Of a stretch of DNA of 31,623 bases, positions 1 to 6,549 are shown in pieces (the first letter of the stretch is position 1; each line of letters opens with the position of its first letter). Below the pieces are notes generated by a model. The model saw only the letters and a list, made by a program, of their open reading frames with translations, made no database searches and was not told the DNA's origin. A program made the translations under genes and the position numbers. The stretch comes from RGIG5612 sp045616165. Lineage in GTDB: Bacteria > Bacillota > Clostridia > Lachnospirales > Lachnospiraceae. The stretch is taken from the NCBI GenBank assembly GCA_045616165.1, contig JAZLGF010000006.1, forward strand, positions 1 to 31,623, given 5' to 3'.

Positions 1-1
1 A

Positions 2-28
2 GAATTAGTAGAAGACGATTTTCAATAA
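2..28 (+). CDS. 3' tail of an upstream gene (partial)
   Basis: This reading frame is open from the left edge and ends at a TAA at 26-28, giving the acidic C-terminus ELVEDDFQ. The ribosome binding site of the next gene (AAGGAAG, about 27-33) overlaps the stop, as expected for the next gene in an operon. Too little is visible to name the product, and it could also be chance, since the transketolase frame is open to the edge as well. Confidence 0.3.
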   Translation, partial: ELVEDDFQ

Positions 29-42
29 GGAAGTTTAAGAAA

Positions 43-864
43 TTGGACACACAAAAATTAAAACATGAAGCAAATGAAATCAGGAAAGGAATAATTAGGT
101 CTGTACATGCTGCAAAAGCAGGTCACCCGGGTGGTTCATTATCATCAGCAGAAATATTGACGTACCTTTATTTTGAAGAAATGAATATCAATCCTGAAGA
201 ACCTAATAATCCAGACCGCGACAGATTCGTTCTTTCAAAAGGACATGCAGCCCCAGTGCTTTATGCAACGCTTGCACAAAGGGGATTTTTCCCAACAGAA
301 GAATTAATCACACTTAGAAAAATTGGATCAAGACTTCAAGGCCATCCAGATATGAATAGCGTGCCGGGAGTTGACATGTCTACGGGTTCTTTAGGACAGG
401 GACTTTCAACAGCAGTAGGAATGGCACTTGCAGCAAAACTGGATAACAAAGATTACAGAGTTTATGCATTAATAGGTGACGGTGAATCCCAAGAAGGACA
501 AATTTGGGAAGCGCTTATGTTTGCAGGTGCAAGAAAACTAGATAATCTTGTAGTTGTTCTAGATAATAATAATCTTCAAATTGATGGAGAAATTACAGAA
601 GTTTGTAATCCATATCCATACGAAGATAAACTTAAAGCATTTAATTTTAATGTAGTTAATGCCGATGCACATGATTTTGAATCTCTTAGCAAAGCCTTTA
701 ATAATGCAAAACAAACAAAAGGTGCGCCAACAGCAATTATTGCAAAGAGTATTAAGGGCAAAGGTGTTTCGTTTATGGAAAATGCTGCCGCATGGCATGG
801 CAAAGCTCCAAACGATGAAGAATTTGAAATTGCAATGAATGATTTAGAAAAAATAGAGGCATAA
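43..864 (+). CDS. Transketolase, N-terminal (thiamine diphosphate-binding) subunit
   Basis: This is the N-terminal half of a split transketolase. With the next gene it should transfer two-carbon ketol units between sugar phosphates in the non-oxidative pentose phosphate pathway, in the cytoplasm. At 273 residues it matches the N-subunit length seen in many Firmicutes and archaea. Visible motifs are GHPGGSLS near residue 27, SKGHAAP near 65, GSLGQGLS near 116, and the diphosphate/Mg motif GDGESQEG near 144 followed about 25 residues later by NNN. The start is a TTG at 43 with AAGGAAG nine bases upstream. The frame is open further upstream, but that extension is basic, has no family match that I recognise, and overlaps the ribosome binding site. 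The gene ends 7 bases before its partner, so the two are co-expressed. Split 1-deoxyxylulose synthase-like enzymes are a remote alternative. Confidence 0.93.
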   Translation: MDTQKLKHEANEIRKGIIRSVHAAKAGHPGGSLSSAEILTYLYFEEMNINPEEPNNPDRDRFVLSKGHAAPVLYATLAQRGFFPTEELITLRKIGSRLQGHPDMNSVPGVDMSTGSLGQGLSTAVGMALAAKLDNKDYRVYALIGDGESQEGQIWEALMFAGARKLDNLVVVLDNNNLQIDGEITEVCNPYPYEDKLKAFNFNVVNADAHDFESLSKAFNNAKQTKGAPTAIIAKSIKGKGVSFMENAAAWHGKAPNDEEFEIAMNDLEKIEA

Positions 865-871
865 AGTAAAA

Positions 872-1822
872 ATGAAATTAGATTTATCAGGTGAGAAAAA
901 GAAAGCAACTAGAGATAGTTATGGAAGCGCTTTGGTAGAATTAGGAAAAGAACATGAAGATCTTTTAGTTCTTGATGCTGATCTTGCAGGTGCAACTAAA
1001 ACAGGTACTTTCAAAAAAGAATTTCCCGAAAGACATATAGATTGCGGTATAGCAGAGCAAAACATGATGGGTATCGCAGCAGGCCTTGCTTCATGTGGAC
1101 ATACTGTATTTGTTTCTTCTTTTGCAATGTTTGCGTCGGGAAGAGCTTTTGAACAAGTAAGAAACACAATCGCACACACAGGGCTTAACGTTAAAGTGGC
1201 TGCTAGCCACGCGGGAATCTCGGTAGGTGAAGACGGAGCAACTCACCAATGCTGTGAAGATATTTCACTTATGAGAACAATACCAAACATGGTTGTTGTA
1301 AATCCATGCGATGATGTAGAAGCTAAAGCAGCCGTTAAAGCTGCTTATGAATATAATGGACCAATGTATTTAAGATTTGGTCGACTTGCCGTTCCGGTTA
1401 TTAATGATGAAGAAACTTACAAGTTTGAATTAGGGAAAGGCATTGTATTAAAAGAAGGAAAAGATGTTACTATTTTCGCAACAGGCCTCGAAGTTTATGA
1501 AAGCTTAGTTGCCGCAGAACTTCTTAGCAAGGATGGGATAGATGCAGAAGTAATAAATATCCATACAATTAAGCCTATTGATGAAGAACTTATTTGCAAA
1601 TCACTTACTAAGACAGGCATAGGTGTTACCGTAGAGGAACATTCAATCATAGGGGGACTTTATAGTGCAGTTAGCGAAGTTTGTGCAAAGAGTCTTCCGA
1701 CAAAACTTTTAGGCATAGGAATAAATGACGTATTCGGCCATTCCGGCCCGGCAAAAGATTTAATTAAAGAATTCGGCCTCGACTCTGAAAGCATTTATAA
1801 AAAGATTAAAGAGTTCTTGTAA
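872..1822 (+). CDS. Transketolase, C-terminal (pyrimidine-binding) subunit
   Basis: This is the partner of the preceding gene and supplies the pyrimidine-binding and C-terminal domains of the split transketolase. At 316 residues it is the usual length. The motif CGIAEQNM near residue 58 carries the conserved glutamate that activates thiamine diphosphate, and SHAGISVGEDGATHQ near 112 is the typical substrate-channel segment. The C-terminal third (from about residue 190) is the transketolase C domain, with THTIKP-like and VEEHSIIGG segments. The start is an ATG at 872, with a modest AGAGG at 855-859 inside the end of the upstream gene, suggesting translational coupling. A hairpin terminator follows. 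Confidence 0.93.
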   Translation: MKLDLSGEKKKATRDSYGSALVELGKEHEDLLVLDADLAGATKTGTFKKEFPERHIDCGIAEQNMMGIAAGLASCGHTVFVSSFAMFASGRAFEQVRNTIAHTGLNVKVAASHAGISVGEDGATHQCCEDISLMRTIPNMVVVNPCDDVEAKAAVKAAYEYNGPMYLRFGRLAVPVINDEETYKFELGKGIVLKEGKDVTIFATGLEVYESLVAAELLSKDGIDAEVINIHTIKPIDEELICKSLTKTGIGVTVEEHSIIGGLYSAVSEVCAKSLPTKLLGIGINDVFGHSGPAKDLIKEFGLDSESIYKKIKEFL

Positions 1823-1849
1823 AACAATTTTTGATAATATAACAAATAA

Positions 1850-1882
1850 ACGGTCAGCTCATAACTGACTGTTTTTGTTTTT
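1850..1882. terminator. Bidirectional intrinsic terminator between transketolase and yitT-like genes
   Basis: The stem CGGTCAG (1851-1857) pairs with CTGACTG (1865-1871), with one G-U pair, around the loop CTCATAA. It is followed by TTTTTGTTTTT and preceded by an A-rich stretch, so it can serve the converging genes on both strands. Confidence 0.8.
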
Positions 1883-1891
1883 AAAACAAAT

Positions 1892-2779
1892 TTATTTCTC
1901 GGAGAATCGTTTCTCGAAGTTTCCGATTATTGAAGCATTTCGTTGAATAAAAATAAATGCTTTCGGATCAACTTTTTTGATATCGCGTTCGAGAAGAGTA
2001 AGTTCATATTCCGACATAACGGCGATAACCATTGTCTTATTAGATTTGGAATATGCACCCTGGCCGGTTATTTCGGTAGCGGCTCTATCGAGCGTGTGAA
2101 TAATATATTCTTTTACCGCCGGTGTATCTTCGGTAATAATATTTGCGATAACGAAGTTATTTTGTTTATGAAAATGATCTGTAACTAAGGTTGCCATAAA
2201 GCTAGCCACGAAAGAAAAGATAGCAACTTCTAATGAGAATAAGAAAGCGGAAATCACATAAACAATAATATTTACAAATAATGAAACTTTTCCAACTGTG
2301 AGATTTTTAAATTTTCTGCAAAGAAGCATTCCTAAAATATCCGTGCCACCACCAGACGCAAACGCGTTAAAAGAGATTGCAGTTCCAATACCTTCTATGC
2401 AACCGCCTAGTATACAGTTAGCAAGAGTGTCATCAATTATAGGAAGAGCAGGTGTAGGGATAATAGAAAGAGCAATACTTTCAGATACGATACATATAAT
2501 TGAACTTGTCATGAATTTCATGCCAAGTTTTTTTGAGCCAATAATAATTAAAGGAATATTCATTAAGAAGTAGAGAATACCTTGAACGTCAAACACAGCT
2601 AAAGGAGTATTTTTTGTTAGCAAAGAAAGTAGCTGTGCAACACCTAGGAAACCACCAGTATAAAGGTTAGCGGGTTTAAGAAAAAATAAAAACCCTAAAC
2701 TATAAACTAAGGTTCCTAGAAGACAAAACAAAATATTTTTTAATTTGTAATTCTTAAAACTATTTTTTAATGTGGCCAT
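1892..2779 (-). CDS. YitT family membrane protein (DUF161/DUF2179)
   Basis: This is an integral membrane protein of unknown function. It has about five or six hydrophobic segments between residues 15 and 205, including the family-typical NAFASGGGTDILGM segment (a glycine-rich GGxxG/TD signature). A soluble C-terminal DUF2179 domain follows (about 210-295) with the features AATEITGQGAYS and VIAVMSEYELTLLERDIKKVDPKAFI. The start is the ATG at 2779-2777, one base after the TAA of the upstream minus-strand gene. A longer frame to 2854 exists but would lie entirely inside the pgsA-like coding region and adds only a lysine-rich tail. The gene is therefore the second gene of a pgsA-yitT operon. The transport substrate or role of YitT proteins is not established. 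Confidence 0.85.
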   Translation of the reverse strand: MATLKNSFKNYKLKNILFCLLGTLVYSLGFLFFLKPANLYTGGFLGVAQLLSLLTKNTPLAVFDVQGILYFLMNIPLIIIGSKKLGMKFMTSSIICIVSESIALSIIPTPALPIIDDTLANCILGGCIEGIGTAISFNAFASGGGTDILGMLLCRKFKNLTVGKVSLFVNIIVYVISAFLFSLEVAIFSFVASFMATLVTDHFHKQNNFVIANIITEDTPAVKEYIIHTLDRAATEITGQGAYSKSNKTMVIAVMSEYELTLLERDIKKVDPKAFIFIQRNASIIGNFEKRFSEK

Positions 2780-2780
2780 G

Positions 2781-3452
2781 TTAACGAATATTGAACTTCT
2801 TTCTATCTTCTTCGGCTTTTGCTTCGTTGATTGCTTTAATTTTTTCTTCTTCAACGCCGGCTTCTTCTAAGATTTGTTCTCTTTGATATTCTTTATAAAG
2901 TTTGATATAGGCGTTCATATATATAACAAATGCAAGAAGCATAAAAGCTGCAGCAAAGCCGATTAATAAACCAACGATTGATGGATGCTTATCAGTAAAA
3001 GAAGTAGGAAGTGAAATGAAAAGGAACATTACGGCATAGAGCACAACCGTACATATTTTTCCGCACCATATAGCACCGCCAATATTTTTTCCTTTTGTAT
3101 AAAGGAAACTACTATATATAAATGAAACGATTTCTTTTACTGCATAAATTATTATAAGGATAATGATTGCATGATATTTGTAAACAACACAAAACAGCAT
3201 TGCAAACTGCATCGCTTTATCAGCAATAGGATCAATTATTTTTCCAAGGTCTGTAACGAGATTGCATTTTCTAGCAATGATTCCGTCTATCACATCGGTT
3301 AATGCTGAAGCAATAACAATAGCGATAGCCCAAATATTATCAGAAACAGAGTCTGCATTCATATAGACAACACAAAAAATAGGTACGAGAATAATTCGTA
3401 CATAAGTTAATATATTTGGTATTGTGAAAATATCTTCTTTTTTGAAATGCAT
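2781..3452 (-). CDS. CDP-alcohol phosphatidyltransferase (PgsA-like)
   Basis: This membrane enzyme probably makes phosphatidylglycerol phosphate from CDP-diacylglycerol and glycerol 3-phosphate. The family signature D-G-x2-A-R-x8-G-x3-D-x3-D is complete in IDGIIARKCNLVTDLGKIID followed by PIAD (about residues 54-78). Several hydrophobic segments follow, then a charged helical C-terminus rich in E and K. The start is the ATG at 3452 with AGGAG five bases upstream. A longer frame reaching 3536 is ruled out because a strong promoter for this gene lies at 3495-3523, inside that extension. At 223 residues it is slightly longer than typical PgsA because of the charged tail. Other CDP-alcohol transferases (for example cardiolipin or phosphatidylinositol type) cannot be excluded from sequence alone. 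Confidence 0.85.
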   Translation of the reverse strand: MHFKKEDIFTIPNILTYVRIILVPIFCVVYMNADSVSDNIWAIAIVIASALTDVIDGIIARKCNLVTDLGKIIDPIADKAMQFAMLFCVVYKYHAIIILIIIYAVKEIVSFIYSSFLYTKGKNIGGAIWCGKICTVVLYAVMFLFISLPTSFTDKHPSIVGLLIGFAAAFMLLAFVIYMNAYIKLYKEYQREQILEEAGVEEEKIKAINEAKAEEDRKKFNIR

Positions 3453-3494
3453 ACGAACTCCTAAAACTAAAAAACGCTTTTTTAGTGTCCATAA

Positions 3495-3523
3495 AGTATA
3501 ATAAAGAAGAACATAAAAGTCAA
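3495..3523 (-). promoter_or_regulatory. Sigma-70-type promoter for pgsA-yitT operon
   Basis: Reading the minus strand, TTGACT (3523-3518) and TATACT (3500-3495) are separated by exactly 17 bases. The predicted start is near 3488, giving a leader of about 35 nt that contains the AGGAG site. Confidence 0.8.
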
Positions 3524-3534
3524 CATGTTTCGAC

Positions 3535-3579
3535 ACCCCAAAAGTGCAAAAAACATTGACAATAAAGCATTTTTGGGGT
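3535..3579. promoter_or_regulatory. 13-bp inverted repeat enclosing the hup -35 box (candidate operator)
   Basis: The arm ACCCCAAAAGTGC (3535-3547) and the arm GCATTTTTGGGGT (3567-3579) are complementary at 12 of 13 positions, around a 19-base spacer. The hup -35 box lies at the centre and the right arm abuts the -10 box. The placement suggests a protein-binding operator shared by the two divergent promoters. The protein that would bind it is unknown. Confidence 0.5.
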
Positions 3580-3584
3580 ATAAA
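3556..3584 (+). promoter_or_regulatory. Sigma-70-type promoter for hup
   Basis: TTGACA (3556-3561) and TATAAA (3579-3584) are spaced by 17 bases, a near-consensus promoter, as expected for an abundant nucleoid protein. The predicted leader is about 60 nt and ends in a GAGGAGGA ribosome binding site at 3637-3644. Confidence 0.85.
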
Positions 3585-3650
3585 AGAATAGACGCTATTA
3601 AAAAAATTAAGCGAAAAAAATGTATTTAAAAATACAGAGGAGGATACACA

Positions 3651-3923
3651 ATGAATAAAGTTGAATTAGTAGAAGCTATGGTTAAAAAAACAGGTCTTAG
3701 CAAAAAAGACACTGAAGCAGCTTTGAAAGCATTCATCGACACAGTTGAAGGCGAAGTTAAAAAAGGTCACAAAGTTCAATTAGTTGGATTCGGTACATTC
3801 GAAGTTTCTAAGAGAGCAGCTCGTAAGGGCAGAAACCCTAAGACTGGCGAAGTTATGAAGATTAAAGCTTCTAAAGCTCCTAAATTCAAACCAGGAAAAG
3901 CTTTCAAAGATTTATTAAACTAA
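3651..3923 (+). CDS. hup: DNA-binding protein HU
   Basis: This small basic nucleoid protein of 90 residues is the usual HU length. It bends and compacts DNA without strong sequence preference. The hallmark features are MNKVELVEAM at the N-terminus, VGFGTFEV near residue 47 and the DNA-contacting arm RAARKGRNPKTGE (about 54-66), ending FKPGKAFKDLLN. It has its own strong promoter, an excellent GAGGAGGA ribosome binding site and its own terminator, so it forms a single-gene unit. IHF is unlikely, since this sequence matches the homodimeric HU type of Gram-positive bacteria. Confidence 0.97.
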   Translation: MNKVELVEAMVKKTGLSKKDTEAALKAFIDTVEGEVKKGHKVQLVGFGTFEVSKRAARKGRNPKTGEVMKIKASKAPKFKPGKAFKDLLN

Positions 3924-3945
3924 TCTAAACAAGAAAGTTGTGTAA

Positions 3946-3971
3946 GCGCCCCGATTATCGGGGCGCCTTTT
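3946..3971 (+). terminator. Intrinsic terminator of hup
   Basis: A perfect 9-bp GC-rich stem, GCGCCCCGA (3946-3954) with TCGGGGCGC (3958-3966), encloses the loop TTA and is followed by CTTTTC. It is 22 bases after the hup stop. Confidence 0.88.
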
Positions 3972-4039
3972 CATGCAGTTAATTATGAATTTACAGTGAA
4001 TTGTTTGATTTTCCTTATAAAACTAAGTAAAATAAATAC

Positions 4040-4279
4040 ATGCGAATAGATAAATACTTAAAAGTTTCAAGACTTATAAAAAGAAGAAGCGTTGCTAACG
4101 AAGCGTGTGACGCTGGAAGAATTGCTGTTAATGGCAAAAAAGTTAAGGCGTCATATGATGTCAAAGTTGATGATGTTATAGAAATCGGTTTTGGCACAAA
4201 GACGGTTAAGGCAAAAGTAACGTCTCTTAATGAAAGCACAAAAAAAGATGACGCAAAAGAAATGTTTGAATTATTATGA
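4040..4279 (+). CDS. rqcP: S4-domain RNA-binding protein, RqcP/YabO family
   Basis: This 79-residue protein is almost entirely an S4 RNA-binding fold: MRIDKYLKVSRLIKRRSVANEACDAG forms the helical S4 core (quoted here as MRIDKYLKVSRLIKRR at residues 1-16) followed by GRIAVNGKKVKASYDVKVDD. In Bacillus, RqcP works with RqcH on stalled 50S ribosomal subunits, helping to add alanine tails to nascent chains for quality control. Its position before divIC and after hup matches the Bacillus/Clostridium order. No good ribosome binding site is visible before the ATG at 4040. The stop overlaps the divIC start (ATGA). The Hsp15/HslR family is the related alternative name. Confidence 0.87.
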   Translation: MRIDKYLKVSRLIKRRSVANEACDAGRIAVNGKKVKASYDVKVDDVIEIGFGTKTVKAKVTSLNESTKKDDAKEMFELL

Positions 4280-4569
4280 AGCCAAAGATAAATATTAAGC
4301 AAAGAAAAATATTGACTCTCATGATAATTGCAGTCGTTGTTGTGGGCTGCGCTTTTTTAATTGTAAAAATCACATCAACTCAAAAAAGAATTAATGAACT
4401 TGAAGCTAGAAAAGAAAGACTGGAAACGCTTTTAGAAAGTGAGACACTTAGACAAGAAGAACTTGATAATAAAGAAGTCTATGTGCAAACTCAAAAATAT
4501 ATTGAAGAAAGAGCAAAAGCAATCGGATATGTATATCCGGACGAAATAATTTTTAGAAAGGGCGACTGA
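4276..4569 (+). CDS. divIC: Septum formation initiator, DivIC/FtsB family
   Basis: This 97-residue bitopic membrane protein belongs to the cell-division complex, where DivIC, FtsL and DivIB link septal peptidoglycan synthesis to the Z ring. It has a short basic cytoplasmic N-terminus, one transmembrane segment (about residues 11-29) and then an extracellular coiled coil (about 33-62, rich in E, L and R). A conserved-looking C-terminal part with YIEERAKAIGYVYPDEIIF follows. The start ATG at 4276 overlaps the previous stop by four bases, and its own TGA overlaps the next ATG by one base, so rqcP, divIC and tilS are translationally coupled. FtsL is the other possible name for such a small coiled-coil protein, but the neighbours favour DivIC. 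Confidence 0.83.
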   Translation: MKPKINIKQRKILTLMIIAVVVVGCAFLIVKITSTQKRINELEARKERLETLLESETLRQEELDNKEVYVQTQKYIEERAKAIGYVYPDEIIFRKGD

Positions 4570-6008
4570 TGGAAAAGCCGTTAGAAGAACGATTTGAAGA
4601 ATTTGTAGAAAAACACGACCTTATTAATCATGGTGATAATATTGTGGTAGGCGTATCTGGAGGAGCAGACTCAATTTGTCTGCTATATTTGCTACGCAAA
4701 TATTCCGAGAAGGTAATGTTTTCACTCACGGCGGTACATGTACATCATATGCTTAGAAAAGCGGATGCAGACGCTGATGCTGCTTTTGTTCAAACAATGT
4801 GCAGAGAGATGGAAGTTAGATGTCTTGTTGCAAGGTGTGACGTAAGGGGCCTTTCTAAGTCAGCGGGTATGAGCCTTGAAGAAGCGGGAAGAACGGCTAG
4901 ATATAGATCTTTTGCAAAAGTTGCTGATACTATGCAGCCAAGTAAAATTGCGGTTGCACATAACTTCGATGATAGTGTTGAAACAATTCTGCTTAACATG
5001 ATAAGAGGAACGGATCTTAAAGGATTTACAGGCATGAAAGAGATGTCGTATGTAAATGGCCAGGTTATTATTAGGCCGTTGCTTCCATTTACAAAAACAG
5101 AAATTAAAGAGTTTATCATAATGAGAAAACTTCAATATAGAGAAGATTCAACAAATGCCGAAACAGAATTCACTAGAAATAAAATCCGCAATAAGATTAT
5201 GCCTATTATTAATGACATTAACCCACGTGCGGCAATTCATATTAATAATCTTGCAAAGTCTGTTGAGAAAGTTGAGCAGTACACAGACTGGATGGCCCAG
5301 GAATACTATAACCATGCGGTTACTTTCGAGCAGTCAAAAGCGATAATTAGTTTAGCTAAAATAGAAGATGCGGACGCATTCATAAAAAACAAAATCATTT
5401 ATAATGTAATTGTTGCTATTTGCGGCCAGCAAAAAGATATTTCAAGGACACATGTGGAGCAGGTTGTAGATTTAATTGAAAAACAAACCGGAAAACAAAT
5501 TTCACTTCCTTATGGTTTGATTGCAAAGAAAGACTATTATGACCTTATAATAGAAAAAGATTTCGAAGCCGAACCGGTAGAAGAAGAAAAAGAAGTTATC
5601 GTAATCCCACATACAGAAATCTCATGGAAAGAACAGTCTCTTGAAGGTTTTGATGGCGTGATAATTACTTACAATTTGGTACTTGTTACAGATGAAAATA
5701 GAAACAAATTGATGGTAAAAAACAATTTTACGAAAACCTTTGATTATGATAAAATAATAGGCGATATTACACTGGGGGCACGTTCTTCCGGTGATAAAAT
5801 TGTTCTTAAAGAAGGCACAAAATCCGTCAAGAAATATTTCATAGACGAAAAGATTCCACAAGAACGCAGAGACGATATTCTTATATTAAAAGATGAAGAA
5901 AGCGTACTTTGGATTGTCGGCTTTAGAATGAGCGAAGAGTATAAAATTACTGATGAAACCAAAATGGCTCTTCAGGTTAAAATAAGTGGAGGAAGAAATG
6001 AGTGGTAA
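4569..6008 (+). CDS. tilS: tRNA(Ile)-lysidine synthase TilS
   Basis: This enzyme uses ATP and lysine to convert the wobble cytidine of the CAU-anticodon isoleucine tRNA to lysidine, so that AUA is read as isoleucine. The PP-loop SGGADS is at residues 30-35. It is followed by the N-type ATP-pyrophosphatase domain, with the family segments AVHVHHMLR, VAHNFDDSVETILLNMIRGT and REDSTNAETEFTRNKIRNKIMP (quoted here in part). The C-terminal TilS domain ends with GDKIVLKEGTKSVKKYFIDEK-like sequence and the terminal WIVGFRMSEEYKITDET. At 479 residues it is full length for a Firmicutes TilS. It overlaps hpt by 11 bases, as in the conserved tilS-hpt-ftsH order. Confidence 0.95.
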   Translation: MEKPLEERFEEFVEKHDLINHGDNIVVGVSGGADSICLLYLLRKYSEKVMFSLTAVHVHHMLRKADADADAAFVQTMCREMEVRCLVARCDVRGLSKSAGMSLEEAGRTARYRSFAKVADTMQPSKIAVAHNFDDSVETILLNMIRGTDLKGFTGMKEMSYVNGQVIIRPLLPFTKTEIKEFIIMRKLQYREDSTNAETEFTRNKIRNKIMPIINDINPRAAIHINNLAKSVEKVEQYTDWMAQEYYNHAVTFEQSKAIISLAKIEDADAFIKNKIIYNVIVAICGQQKDISRTHVEQVVDLIEKQTGKQISLPYGLIAKKDYYDLIIEKDFEAEPVEEEKEVIVIPHTEISWKEQSLEGFDGVIITYNLVLVTDENRNKLMVKNNFTKTFDYDKIIGDITLGARSSGDKIVLKEGTKSVKKYFIDEKIPQERRDDILILKDEESVLWIVGFRMSEEYKITDETKMALQVKISGGRNEW

Positions 6009-6516
6009 TATTGAGGTTTTAATACCTGAACAAGATGTAACAGCACGTATTGCTGAAATGGGACAAATTATTAGTGAAAGATATGAGGGAAAAGAACTTG
6101 TACTAATAGGAATACTTTCAGGTGGGATATTTTTCCTTACAGAACTTGCAAAAAATATAAAACCTCTATTGGAGATTGATTTTATGTCAGCTTCTAGTTA
6201 TGGGTCAGGAACAGAATCATCAGGAAGAGTTGTAATTACAAAAGATATTAATAGAAGCATTGAAGGCAAACATGTAATTATTGTTGAAGACATTATTGAT
6301 TCTGGTTACACACTTAGTAACTTAAAAGAACTTCTCCAAGAGAAGAAACCGGCAAGTCTTGAGATTGCGGTATTACTTGATAAACCAGAACGCAGAAAAG
6401 TAAATCTTTCAGCTGATTATGTTGGTTTTGAAATACCAGACGAATTTGTCTGTGGTATGGGTCTTGATTATGATCAAAAACTTAGAAATCTACCATACAT
6501 CGGAATTGTAAAATAA
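5998..6516 (+). CDS. hpt: Hypoxanthine phosphoribosyltransferase
   Basis: This purine-salvage enzyme converts hypoxanthine (and usually guanine) with PRPP to IMP or GMP. The PRPP-binding loop VEDIIDSGYTL lies near residues 94-104, GILSGGIFFLTEL near 38-50, and the C-terminal base-contacting region KVNLSADYVGFEIPDEFV near 133-150. The start chosen is the ATG at 5998, because GGAGG at 5988-5992 is five bases upstream. A GTG at 5986 in the same frame would overlap that site. The protein is 172 residues, normal for HPRT. It lies between tilS and ftsH, as in Bacillus and Clostridia. Confidence 0.95.
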   Translation: MSGNIEVLIPEQDVTARIAEMGQIISERYEGKELVLIGILSGGIFFLTELAKNIKPLLEIDFMSASSYGSGTESSGRVVITKDINRSIEGKHVIIVEDIIDSGYTLSNLKELLQEKKPASLEIAVLLDKPERRKVNLSADYVGFEIPDEFVCGMGLDYDQKLRNLPYIGIVK

Positions 6517-6549
6517 TAGACTAGAATAAAAACTTTAAGAGGAAATAAA

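Noticed and set aside
576..908. Antisense frames over the transketolase genes
   Set aside because: They have no ribosome binding site and lie opposite strongly conserved transketolase motifs.
3453..3536. N-terminal extension of the PgsA-like protein
   Set aside because: It contains the gene's own near-consensus promoter, and the ATG at 3452 has a good ribosome binding site.
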